Below are positions 34,425 to 42,863 of a DNA stretch of 64,000 nt, piece after piece. Made by a program: the position numbers and the translations under genes. Origin of the DNA: Actinoplanes couchii (GTDB lineage Bacteria; Actinomycetota; Actinomycetes; Mycobacteriales; Micromonosporaceae); assembly GCF_016862075.1 (NCBI RefSeq), contig NZ_BOMG01000042.1, positions 339,850-403,849 on the forward strand, read 5' to 3'. Position 1 is the stretch's first letter; each line of letters starts with the position of its first letter. A model generated the notes under the pieces. The model was not told where the DNA came from. It searched no databases and was given only the letters and a program-made list of their open reading frames with translations.

Positions 34425-37400
34425 CAGAGCTGCTCCGTCCGTTCGGCGCCGGCCAGGGGTCGCCAGAGACGTATCGCCAGCTCACCGAAGCGGGTCGGCT
34501 CGGTCCCGCCGGACGAGGGTTCGGCGAGCAGCACCTCCAGGGCCGCGGCCGGCCCCCATACGAGCTGGTGGATGCCGTCCTCGGACTCGCCGCCGAACGA
34601 GAAGTTGGTCCATTCGGTGCGGGCCTTGGCGTAGGCGTCGTCCAGGTCGCCGCCGGTGAGCCGGCACCGGGCGTAGGCGTGCGAGGACTTACCGGCCAGC
34701 GGCAGTGGTTCCCGCAGCCCGGCGTCGGCGATCGCGACCAGGTCGGCGAGCACCGCCGCCGCTGTGGCCGGGTCGATCGGCCCGGCGACCGACCGTGCCG
34801 GGCGTCCACGGGCCCCACGTCCGATGGTGATCGTCCGCCAGGGTGTGGCCGGGCGGGCCACGGTCAGGGCGAGCAGGTCGAGCCAGGCCCGGAGCCGGTG
34901 TTTGGGCGAGATCCGGGCGAAGGCGACCGTGAGCAGGGTGTCGCCGTACAGGGCGCCGATCGTGCCGGTCAACTGCCGACTGTCGGGGAGCGCGATCGTG
35001 ATGTCGACGGCCCGGGACTCGCCGTCGCGGTGGGTCAGGGCCTCGGCGACCAGCGGATCCACTTCGGCCGCCAGCGAGTCCAGCAGCCGGGAGCCGAGCG
35101 GACCGGGCGGCACCGTGCCGCGCCGCCATTCGGCCTGCACGTTGCGGCCCAGGTCACCGCCGTTCAACAGGGACCGGAGCAGGCGGTCCCCGACCGCCCA
35201 CCGTTGCAGCGCGTCCAACTCGACGGGCAACGCGTCGCCGGGGTCGTCGTCCGAGCCGGACATCACCAGACCGAGGCGGCGCCGTGCGAAACCCCGTACC
35301 GGATGAGCGAAGAAGGTGTGCAGATCGGCCAGCTCGACCGACTCGTCGTCGAGCGGCGCCAGCAGCCCCGGGAGGAACGGCGGCTCCGGCATCCGCTCAC
35401 CGGCCGCGACCCGCGCCCCGGCCAGCGCGACCGCGTCGAAACTGAACGGATCGGCGGCGTCGAAGTTGCGGGCGTCGAACGGTTGCAGCGGATGCCGGAC
35501 GATCACCTGATCGTGCAGGGGGCGGCCGTCCGCCGTGCGCGCGGTGCCGTCCAGGGCGTCGAGCAGTTCACCGAGCGGCACCGCCGGGGGCCGCGGCGCG
35601 TTGGTGCGCTCGTCGGCGCCGGAGTAGAGCAGCACCAGGGTGCCGGTGGCGGCCATCACCGCGTCGAGCAGGAGTTGCCGGTCCTCGCCGCGCGGGTCGC
35701 GTTCACCCACACACGGGTCGCGGCCGAGCACGTCGTCGCCGTCCAGCCGGGCGGCGCGGGGGAAGTCGCCGTCGTCGAGCCCGAGGACACAGATCACCCG
35801 GTGCGGGACCGACCGCATCGGCACGAGGGTGCACATCGTCAGGTCGCCGGTGCGGAAGTTGGCGCGGCTCGGAGTGCCGTGCAGATGCTCGTCCAGCAGG
35901 GCCCGGATGTCGGTCAGCCGGAGCAGGATCCCGTCCCGGGCGTGCGCGCCGGTCTCCGCCAGCACCTCGGTGAGCTGGGTACGCTGCCAGGCGTCCTGGT
36001 CCGGCACGTCGGTGAGCAGATCGGCGGCGGTCTCGATCGCGTCGATCCACGCGGGCGGCGGGCGCTGCCCGGCGAAGCCGCCGAGAACCGTGTGCAGCCG
36101 GTCGACGAGTTCGGCGAGCCGGCCGGTGAGGTCCACGTCGCCGGAGTCCATGTCGTCCAGCGGCAACGCGGTGCCCAGCCAGTACGGCCCCTCCTCGCTC
36201 ATCGCGACACCCAGCAGGATCCGGTCCAGGCCCGCGTCCCAGGTGTTCGACCGGACCGGCACCTGGAACCGGGCCCGGTGCTCGGCGTCGAACCCCCAGC
36301 GCACCCCGGAGTCGGCGACCAGTTCACCGAGCCGGTCCAGATCGTCGTCGTCGAATCGGAATCGGCGGCGCACCGGGGGCATCGCCGCCAGGTCGAGGAC
36401 CTGCGCCGCGGTCACCCGGCCGTCCGCCAGGTCCAGCAGGGTCGCGACGACGGCGAACAGCGGGTTGAGCCGGCGCAGCGCCCGGTCGGCGAGCCGGACC
36501 CGCAGCCGGTGCGCCGGATGGCCGGCGTCCGCGCCGAGCCCGAACGCGGCCGAGATCAGCGGCGCGTACACCTCGATGTCCGGGCACATCACCAGCACGT
36601 CGCGGGGTTCCAGCCCGGGATCGGCGGCGAGCAGTCCCAGGATCACCTCCCGGAGCACCTCGACCTGCCGGTCCGGGCCGTGACAGGCGTGCACCTGCAC
36701 GCTGCGGTCACCCCGGTCGACGACCGGGAGCGGGTCCGGCGTGGGCCGGTCGGCGGCGATCGCCTGTTGCAGCAGGCCGAGCAGGGTGCCGGGGAACCGG
36801 GTACCCGGATGGTGGGTGTCGCGGCCGGCGAGCGGCCCGAGCGTCACCTGCACCTCACGGACGTCGCGGCCCAGGGACGCGAGCAGAGGGTGCCGCGCCA
36901 GGCCGCCGGTCCGGTCACCGTCTCTGCGGGTCAACCCCGTTTGCGGGTACGCCGGGGAAAGGTCCCACAGCACGGGCGACGGATGCGGCAGCCACACATG
37001 CACGTCCCGGCCCGCGGCCAGCGCGCCGAGCACGGCGACGTGAGCCGCCGGCAGCCGGGTGACCCCGAAGACCGACAGCCGTCCGGGCAGCCCCGACGAC
37101 TGCGGATCGGCCCGGAGCCGCGTGCAGATCACGTCCAGTTGCCCGGCCGGCCCGGGACCGTCCATCCGTTCGGCCAGCCGCCGCCACAGCTCTGCCTGCC
37201 AGCGCAGATCCGCCGGCAGCCGGCCGCCCAGACCGTCCTGGTCGTCACCGGCCGACCAGGACCGGAGCATGCCGGGCCGGTGCCGGGCGTACGAGTCGAA
37301 CAGGGCGGCCAGCTTGCGTGCCGTCGCGTACCGCCGCCCGTGCCGGACCGGATCGTCGTCGCCCGCACCGAGATAGGCCGCCAGGGTCCGGCACCACGGT

Positions 37401-37717
37401 TCGGCCGTGCAGCCGTCGATGGTCTCCAGCAGTGGCCACACCAGCCGGTCCGGATGCCACGCGCTGTCGCGATCGCCGAACCCGGCCCGTGTCATCAGCT
37501 CGGTGAAGGACGGGAACAGCACGTTCGCGCAGATCCCGTCCTCGCTGCCGGCCACTCCCAGCCGGTGCGAGAGCCGCTGTGCCAGCCAGCGTTCGACACC
37601 CCGCGACGGCACCGACACGATCTCCGGGGCGAAGGGATCCCCGGTGGCGTCACCGAGCACCTCGGCCAGCGCCTCGGCCAGCCGGTCGGTGCGCTCGGCC
37701 CGATGCAGCATCAACAT
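34424..37717 (-). CDS. recC: RecBCD exonuclease V gamma subunit (RecC)
   Basis: 1097 residues starting at MLMLHRAERTDRLAEAL (ATG 37717), the usual RecC opening. An inactivated SF1-like helicase fold follows (VPSRGVERWLAQRLSHRLG, CPDIEVYAPLI, VICVLGLDDGDFPR), with a C-terminal RecB-nuclease-like dead domain. RecC scaffolds RecB and RecD and reads regulatory DNA sequences during end resection. It is first in the recC-recB-recD operon; the divergent neighbour is the DraG-phosphatase gene 82 bases away. Confidence 0.93.
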   Translation of the reverse strand: MLMLHRAERTDRLAEALAEVLGDATGDPFAPEIVSVPSRGVERWLAQRLSHRLGVAGSEDGICANVLFPSFTELMTRAGFGDRDSAWHPDRLVWPLLETIDGCTAEPWCRTLAAYLGAGDDDPVRHGRRYATARKLAALFDSYARHRPGMLRSWSAGDDQDGLGGRLPADLRWQAELWRRLAERMDGPGPAGQLDVICTRLRADPQSSGLPGRLSVFGVTRLPAAHVAVLGALAAGRDVHVWLPHPSPVLWDLSPAYPQTGLTRRDGDRTGGLARHPLLASLGRDVREVQVTLGPLAGRDTHHPGTRFPGTLLGLLQQAIAADRPTPDPLPVVDRGDRSVQVHACHGPDRQVEVLREVILGLLAADPGLEPRDVLVMCPDIEVYAPLISAAFGLGADAGHPAHRLRVRLADRALRRLNPLFAVVATLLDLADGRVTAAQVLDLAAMPPVRRRFRFDDDDLDRLGELVADSGVRWGFDAEHRARFQVPVRSNTWDAGLDRILLGVAMSEEGPYWLGTALPLDDMDSGDVDLTGRLAELVDRLHTVLGGFAGQRPPPAWIDAIETAADLLTDVPDQDAWQRTQLTEVLAETGAHARDGILLRLTDIRALLDEHLHGTPSRANFRTGDLTMCTLVPMRSVPHRVICVLGLDDGDFPRAARLDGDDVLGRDPCVGERDPRGEDRQLLLDAVMAATGTLVLLYSGADERTNAPRPPAVPLGELLDALDGTARTADGRPLHDQVIVRHPLQPFDARNFDAADPFSFDAVALAGARVAAGERMPEPPFLPGLLAPLDDESVELADLHTFFAHPVRGFARRRLGLVMSGSDDDPGDALPVELDALQRWAVGDRLLRSLLNGGDLGRNVQAEWRRGTVPPGPLGSRLLDSLAAEVDPLVAEALTHRDGESRAVDITIALPDSRQLTGTIGALYGDTLLTVAFARISPKHRLRAWLDLLALTVARPATPWRTITIGRGARGRPARSVAGPIDPATAAAVLADLVAIADAGLREPLPLAGKSSHAYARCRLTGGDLDDAYAKARTEWTNFSFGGESEDGIHQLVWGPAAALEVLLAEPSSGGTEPTRFGELAIRLWRPLAGAERTEQL

Positions 37718-37799
37718 GACACGCCCAGCTTCGGCGATCACGGTTGCGGGTGGGCCCGAACCCCGAATACCGCAGGCCCTTCCGGGCAGCGCGGCGACA

Positions 37800-39293
37800 A
37801 TGAACCGTATGACGCAGCGACCACGGCTGAGCGCCGTGCAGAGCGACCGGGCCGCCGGGGTGCTGCTCGGCGCGGCCTGCGGCGACGCGCTCGGTGTGCC
37901 CTACGAGTTCGCCGCCCCACCACCCGCGGGCCGGGCGCCCCGGATGTCCGGCGGTGGGCTCGGCGATTACGCGCCGGGGGAGTACAGCGACGACACCCAG
38001 ATGGCGGTCTGCATCGCCGAGGTCGCCGCCACCGGTGCCGACCTGCGGGAACCCGCGGCGCTGGACCGGATCGCCGCGAACTTCCTGCGCTGGCGGGACG
38101 AGGGCGCGACCGACATCGGCATCCAGACGCGCCAGGTCCTGAGCAGGGTGACCGGCCGGGCCGGGGACGGGCTAGGTGCGGCGATGAGCGAGGCCGCCCG
38201 AGACCTGCACGAACAGACGGGGAAGAGCGCCGGTAACGGTTCCCTGATGCGTACCGGCGTCGTCGCCCTCGCCTACCTGGGTGAGCCCGAGTCGATGGCC
38301 GGGGCCGCCCGCGCGGTCAGCGCGCTGACCCACTTCGACCCGCTCGCCGGTGACGGCTGTGTGCTGTGGTGTGCGGCCGTGCGCCGGGCGGTCCTCGACG
38401 GCACCTTCGCCGGGCTGCGCGAGGGCCTGGACCTGATTCCGGCCGAGCGACGCGATCAGTGGGCCGGCTGGCTCGACGAGGCGGAACTGCACGAGCCCGG
38501 GTACTTCCCGAACAACGGTTTTGTGGTGACCGCCCTGCAAGCGGCCTGGTCCGCGATCTCCCGCACCCCGGTCCCGGCGGAGGACCCGGCCGCGGGTGTG
38601 TTCGCCTGCGACCACCTGCGCGACGCCCTGTACGCGGCGGTCGGCGCGGGCAACGACACCGACACCGTGGCGGCGATCGCCGGAGCGCTCCTCGGCGCCC
38701 GGTGGGGCAGCTCCGGGATCCCCCTGGACTGGCAGCGTCTAGTCCACGGCTGGCCCGGCAACCGAACCCCGGACCTGATCGCTCTCGGTCTGCTGACCGC
38801 CGGCGGCGGAGAACCCGACCGGGTGGGCTGGCCCGGATGCGACCGGATGGAAGCACCGATCCCGCACGCGCTGTCGACCGCCCACCCGGACGACGACGGC
38901 GTGATCCTCGGCAACCTGGTCACCGACGCGGTCGAGGCAGGGGTGACCGCGGTCGTCTCCCTGTGCCGGGTCGGGCGGGCCCAGTTCGCCGGGATACCCG
39001 TGGAGAACCAGGTGCAGGTCTGGCTCGTCGACCAGCCGGGCGCCAACGCGAACACCGCGTTCGCCCTGGACCAGGCGGCGCGGATGGTTGCCGGCCTGCG
39101 GGCCGAGGGCCACCGGGTGCTGCTGCACTGCGCCGCCGGGCAGAGCCGCACCCCGGCGGCTGCGGCCCGGTACACGATGATCCGATCCGGTCGTGACGGG
39201 CAGGCGGCACTCGCCGAGATGCGGGCCCTGCTGCACGAGCACGGTTACCACCTCAACGCGGAGCTGCACCGGGTCGTCACGTCCTTCGGGTGA
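37800..39293 (+). CDS. ADP-ribosylglycohydrolase (DraG) fused to dual-specificity phosphatase
   Basis: About 497 residues. The N-terminal two thirds are a DraG/ARH-type ADP-ribosylglycohydrolase: GVLLGAACGDALGVPYE near residue 20, the metal-site GEYSDDTQMA near 65, and a second metal site GNDTDTVAAIAGALLGA near 290. After about residue 345 comes a dual-specificity/tyrosine phosphatase domain with the P-loop HCAAGQSRT (Cys-x5-Arg), preceded by VVSLCRVG. The fusion would pair removal of ADP-ribose with phosphate (or phospho-ADP-ribose) hydrolysis; substrates are unknown. The start is ATG 37800 or 37809, with no strong ribosome site. The last 17 bases overlap the convergent CobW-like gene. Confidence 0.85.
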   Translation: MNRMTQRPRLSAVQSDRAAGVLLGAACGDALGVPYEFAAPPPAGRAPRMSGGGLGDYAPGEYSDDTQMAVCIAEVAATGADLREPAALDRIAANFLRWRDEGATDIGIQTRQVLSRVTGRAGDGLGAAMSEAARDLHEQTGKSAGNGSLMRTGVVALAYLGEPESMAGAARAVSALTHFDPLAGDGCVLWCAAVRRAVLDGTFAGLREGLDLIPAERRDQWAGWLDEAELHEPGYFPNNGFVVTALQAAWSAISRTPVPAEDPAAGVFACDHLRDALYAAVGAGNDTDTVAAIAGALLGARWGSSGIPLDWQRLVHGWPGNRTPDLIALGLLTAGGGEPDRVGWPGCDRMEAPIPHALSTAHPDDDGVILGNLVTDAVEAGVTAVVSLCRVGRAQFAGIPVENQVQVWLVDQPGANANTAFALDQAARMVAGLRAEGHRVLLHCAAGQSRTPAAAARYTMIRSGRDGQAALAEMRALLHEHGYHLNAELHRVVTSFG

Positions 39294-40191
39294 CGGTCCG
39301 TTCGCTGAACGGGTCAGGGTAGGTGCGCCACACCTGCTCGCCGCGGGAGAGTTCGTCGTCGGTGAGCAGGCAGGTGGCCAGGGTACGGTGCAGGTGGACC
39401 GGGTCGAAGTCCAGGCCGATGAAGGCCAGGTGCTGGTGGCGGTCCTCGTAGTACGGATCCCATTCGACGCCGGCGGCCAGGCAGCGTTCCGGGTCCACCT
39501 CGTGCCACAGGTCGGCGGGCAGCGGACCCAGCCAGCCGCTGTGCGGGCCCAGCGTCAGACCCCCGGACGACTCCCACGTCCACACGATGTCGGGGCGGCT
39601 GGCCAGCCAGAAGTGGCCGCGCGACCGCAGCACCCCCTCGGTCACCTCGTCCAGAGCGTCGTGCAACCGTCCGGGGTGGAACGGGCGACGGGCATGGAAG
39701 ACACAGGACACCACGCCGTACGACGGGAGAGGCTCGTGAATCCCGACGGCCCGCCCGCGCAGGCCCCGGGTGATCGCGTCGACTCTCCGGCCCCGCTCCG
39801 CCGGGCCCCACGGCGCGATCCGGTGCACCAGCACCCGCAGCTGTTCGGCCTCCCACTCGTCGCCGCCGTCCGGGGCGCCTTCCAGGGCCACCGTGTCGGC
39901 CTGTTCGATCTGGCGGCTGACCAGGTCACCGATCCGCTCGTCGGACAGGGCGTCCAGCAGCAGGTCGGCGGGCACCACCGTGATCACCCGCGGTGGTTCG
40001 CCGGGCCAGGCGGCGCGGACCTGATCCGGTTCGCAGTCGTCCGGGACCACCACCAGCAGGCCGGGGCCGTCCGGGAGCACGGTCAGGTCGTCGACGAGCA
40101 CCACCCGCCGGCCGGCTGCCATCCGTCGCGCGACCTCGGCGGTGGCGTGCGGGAAGTAGCCGCACAACACGACGTCAGTGCTGGTGGACAT
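39277..40191 (-). CDS. CobW C-terminal-domain protein with degenerate NTPase region
   Basis: A 304-residue protein that keeps the CobW_C domain (about 150-295: [56 protein letters not shown]). The N-terminal half lacks the P-loop and the CxCC motif of true CobW/ZNG GTPases. The gene overlaps the end of the upstream complete CobW gene by 17 bases, so they are cotranscribed under the same Zur box. A role as an auxiliary or regulatory partner of the active metallochaperone is inference. It overlaps the DraG-phosphatase gene by 17 bases at its 3' end. Confidence 0.8.
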   Translation of the reverse strand: MSTSTDVVLCGYFPHATAEVARRMAAGRRVVLVDDLTVLPDGPGLLVVVPDDCEPDQVRAAWPGEPPRVITVVPADLLLDALSDERIGDLVSRQIEQADTVALEGAPDGGDEWEAEQLRVLVHRIAPWGPAERGRRVDAITRGLRGRAVGIHEPLPSYGVVSCVFHARRPFHPGRLHDALDEVTEGVLRSRGHFWLASRPDIVWTWESSGGLTLGPHSGWLGPLPADLWHEVDPERCLAAGVEWDPYYEDRHQHLAFIGLDFDPVHLHRTLATCLLTDDELSRGEQVWRTYPDPFSERTVTRRT

Positions 40192-41416
40192 CGTCGTCCT
40201 CCCAAGCGGGGAACGGGTCCGGCAGGGTGCTCCAGCCGTCCGGGCCGTCGGCCAGTTCGGCGGGGGTGAGCAGGCAGCTCCGCAGCCCGTCCCGTAGTTC
40301 GTCGGCGGGCAGCCGGACGCCGATCAGGACCAGTTCCTGGCGGCGGTCGCCGAACCGGGGATGCCAGCGCCGGCGCAGGTCGGCGGCCTCCTGCGGGTCG
40401 TCCGGCCAGATCCCGGACGCGGCGACCGGCACGCCCGCCGGGTCGCAGCGGCCGTGCGGCCCGGCCTGGGACCAGAGGCCGATCAGGTCCGGGCGGGTGG
40501 CGAGCCAGAGAAAACCTTTCGAGCGGAGTACGCCGTACGTGTCGATCGCGGTCGTCAGGAAGTCCCACAGCCGTTGTGGGTGGAACGGTTCGGGGGCGCG
40601 GAACAGCAGGCTGCCGATGCCGTACTCGACGGTCTCCGGGATGTGCTCGCCGTTGAGTTCGGCGACCCAGCCGGGTGCGGTCTCGGCGGCGTCCATGTCG
40701 AAACCGCCGGTGTGCAGCAGGTCGGCGGGGTCGACCCGGCCGAACGTGGACCGGATCTGCCGGGCTCCCGGGTTGAGCCGGGTGACCAGGGCCTCGACGC
40801 GGGCCAACTCGTCGGCGGACACCAGATCGGTCTTGTTGATCACCACGACGCCGGCGAATTCGAGTTGGTCGACGAGCAGGTCGGCGATCGTACGATCATC
40901 GTCCTCGAACGCCGCCAGACCGCGTGCCTCGAGCGTCTCGCCGGCCTGGATCCGCGCGATCAGATGGGGTGCGTCGACGACGGTGACCATGGTGTCGAGC
41001 CGGGCGACGTCGTCGAGCACCCGGTCGCCGTCGCCGACACCGAACGCGAACGTGGCGGCGACCGGCAGCGGTTCGGAGATGCCGCTGGACTCGATCAGCA
41101 GGTAGTCGAACCGGTCCTGCCGGGCCAGCGCGGCCACCTCGGTCAGCAGGTCGTCGCGCAGCGTGCAGCAGATGCAGCCGTTGGTCATCTCGACGAGGCG
41201 TTCCTCGGTGCGGGAGATGCCGTCGCGTACCAGCGCCGCGTCGATGTTGATCTCGCTCATGTCGTTGACGATCACCGCGACGCGCAGCCCGTCCCGGTTG
41301 GCCAGCACGTGGTTGAGCAGGGTGGTCTTGCCGGCCCCGAGGAACCCGGAGAGCACGGTGACCGGCAGGCGATCGTCGGTGTCGGAGCGCGCGGTGCGCA
41401 GTTTCGGAACGGCCAT
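40175..41416 (-). CDS. CobW/ZNG-type GTP-dependent zinc metallochaperone
   Basis: A 413-residue COG0523 GTPase with P-loop [13 protein letters not shown] (about 24-36), the metal-binding motif [13 protein letters not shown] (CxCC, about 79-91), the Walker B/guanine region ESSGISEP and NKTD for base recognition, and then CobW_C ([16 protein letters not shown]). COG0523 proteins insert or allocate metals during zinc shortage. Twenty-some bases in front of its ATG is a Zur-type palindrome, which strongly supports zinc-limitation control. It lies upstream of, and overlaps, the degenerate CobW-like gene. Confidence 0.9.
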   Translation of the reverse strand: MAVPKLRTARSDTDDRLPVTVLSGFLGAGKTTLLNHVLANRDGLRVAVIVNDMSEINIDAALVRDGISRTEERLVEMTNGCICCTLRDDLLTEVAALARQDRFDYLLIESSGISEPLPVAATFAFGVGDGDRVLDDVARLDTMVTVVDAPHLIARIQAGETLEARGLAAFEDDDRTIADLLVDQLEFAGVVVINKTDLVSADELARVEALVTRLNPGARQIRSTFGRVDPADLLHTGGFDMDAAETAPGWVAELNGEHIPETVEYGIGSLLFRAPEPFHPQRLWDFLTTAIDTYGVLRSKGFLWLATRPDLIGLWSQAGPHGRCDPAGVPVAASGIWPDDPQEAADLRRRWHPRFGDRRQELVLIGVRLPADELRDGLRSCLLTPAELADGPDGWSTLPDPFPAWEDDDVHQH

Positions 41417-41426
41417 GCCGTACAGC

Positions 41427-42023
41427 TTATTGGAAATGATTTTCGTTTTGATGGGTGGGGGTGGTCAGGGCTCTGTCGACCAGGACGACCGCGATCGCGG
41501 CGGCGGTGGCCAGCGTCTCGGTGTCGAGGACCCGGCTGCGGGCCGACGCGCCGTCCAGCAGCAGCGCCAGCTGTTCGCCGAGCTGTTCCGGGTCGGGCGC
41601 GCCGGCCTCACGGGCACTGTCGGTGAGCCGCGCGGCGAACGCCAACTTGTAGTCGCGGGCGAGCACCCGGGCCGGATGCTCCGGATCGGGGATCTCCACG
41701 GCCGCCGCGATGAACGGGCACAGCGGCGCATGGATCTCGAAGACCGCCAGGAGCCGATCGCGCGGGGTGAGGTCGGCGCGGTCGAACACCTCGGGCAGCA
41801 CGTCCGGGTCAAACCGGCGCAGACACTCGGCGATCAGATCGTCCTTGCCGGTGAAGTGCTGGTAGAGCGTGCGCTTGGACACCTCGGCCGCCGCACAGAG
41901 CTGATCCATGCCGGTGCTGTTGATGCCCTGATGCCGGAACAGCTGCTGGGACGCGCTGATGATGCGCTCCCGCGCGCCCCGGCCCCGCCGCCGGCCCTGT
42001 GGCCCTTTCTCCAACTCCGTCAC
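41427..42023 (-). CDS. TetR/AcrR-family regulator
   Basis: 198 residues, GTG start at 42023. The N-terminal HTH has [20 protein letters not shown] and [11 protein letters not shown]; the C-terminal helical domain resembles TetR_C groups that control nearby oxidoreductases. It diverges from the SDR gene at 42129 across a region with two repeated GATC-centred sites, so it probably represses that gene and itself. Its last codons contain the Zur box of the next gene; only 10 bases separate it from the cobW ATG. Confidence 0.87.
   Translation of the reverse strand: MTELEKGPQGRRRGRGARERIISASQQLFRHQGINSTGMDQLCAAAEVSKRTLYQHFTGKDDLIAECLRRFDPDVLPEVFDRADLTPRDRLLAVFEIHAPLCPFIAAAVEIPDPEHPARVLARDYKLAFAARLTDSAREAGAPDPEQLGEQLALLLDGASARSRVLDTETLATAAAIAVVLVDRALTTPTHQNENHFQ
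41431..41445. promoter_or_regulatory. Zur box
   Basis: TGGAAATGATTTTCG, close to the actinobacterial Zur consensus TGaaAATgaTTTTCA (one altered base in each outer half). It lies 15 bases upstream of the cobW-type ATG and inside the last codons of the upstream tetR gene (encoding ...NENHF). It would repress the two CobW genes when zinc is sufficient. Confidence 0.75.
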
Positions 42024-42047
42024 CCCCGCAGTCTAACCCTGGTTGGT

Positions 42048-42119
42048 ACGGATCGGTGTACTTAGCTTGCGCCGCGGACGATCACCCTCTACGTTAAGTG
42101 CACAGATCGGTTTACTTAG
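42048..42119. promoter_or_regulatory. Paired TetR-type operator sites
   Basis: Two direct repeats, ACGGATCGGTGTACTTAG (42048-42065) and ACAGATCGGTTTACTTAG (42102-42119), 54 bases apart and each centred on an AC-N-GATC-N-GT dyad. The second is part of a 24-base imperfect palindrome TAAGT...ACTTA (18 of 24 symmetric). It lies between the divergent tetR and SDR genes, the second copy touching the SDR ribosome site. Confidence 0.65.
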
Positions 42120-42128
42120 GGAGTGGTC

Positions 42129-42863
42129 ATGGGAAAGCTCGAAGGCAAGGTCGCAGTCATCACCGGCGGGACCAGTGGCATGGCGCTGGCCGGGGCCCGG
42201 CTGTTCGTCGACGAGGGGGCGTACGTCTTCATCACCGGACGGCGGCAGGACGCGCTGGACGAGGCGGTCCAGGTGATCGGCCGGAACGTGACGGGCGTGC
42301 GGGCCGACTCGGCCGATCTCGACGACCTGGACCGGCTGTTCGCGACGGTCCGGCGGGAGAAGGGCGCGATCGACGTGCTGTGGGCCAGCGCCGGCACGGG
42401 GGAGCAGGGCGGGCTCGGTGAGATCACCGAGAAGCAGTTCGACGCCGCGTTCTCGCTCAACGCGCGCGGCACGCTGTTCACCGTCCAGAAGGCGTTGCCG
42501 CTGTTCAACGACGGTGGCTCGATCCTGATGACCGGGTCGAACGCGTCATTGCGGGGCTACCCGAACTGGAGTGTGTACGCGGCCAGCAAGGCGGTGCTGC
42601 CCGCGTACGCCCGGGTGTGGGTGGCCGAGTTGCGGGACCGGCGGATCCGGGTGAACGTGCTGACCCCGGGCCAGATCGGCACGCCCATTCTGGAGGAGGT
42701 GATGGACGAGGCGACGAAGGCGATGTTCGAATCGCTGATCCCGCGCCGCAGCATGGGCCGCCCCGAGGAGGTCGCGTCGGTGGCGTTGTTCCTCGCCTCG
42801 GACGACTCCAGTTACGTCAACGGGATGGAGCTGGTCGCCGACGGCGGCACCACGGTCATCTGA
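42129..42863 (+). CDS. SDR-family oxidoreductase
   Basis: 244 residues with the cofactor loop ITGGTSGMALAG (variant of TGxxxGxG), ASAG in place of NNAG, the catalytic triad around Ser138 and YAASK, and the C-terminal ELVADGGTTVI typical of classical SDRs. The ATG at 42129 is preceded by AGGGAG at proper distance; an upstream GTG at 42123 is less likely. It is controlled by the divergent TetR, from the operator repeats. It overlaps the convergent exporter gene by 52 bases. Confidence 0.9.
   Translation: MGKLEGKVAVITGGTSGMALAGARLFVDEGAYVFITGRRQDALDEAVQVIGRNVTGVRADSADLDDLDRLFATVRREKGAIDVLWASAGTGEQGGLGEITEKQFDAAFSLNARGTLFTVQKALPLFNDGGSILMTGSNASLRGYPNWSVYAASKAVLPAYARVWVAELRDRRIRVNVLTPGQIGTPILEEVMDEATKAMFESLIPRRSMGRPEEVASVALFLASDDSSYVNGMELVADGGTTVI

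Noticed and set aside
31179..38236. Very long + strand frames opposite recB and recC (over 1100 codons each)
   Set aside because: Low-complexity Arg/Gly/Gln/Pro translations, antisense to well-supported recBCD genes.
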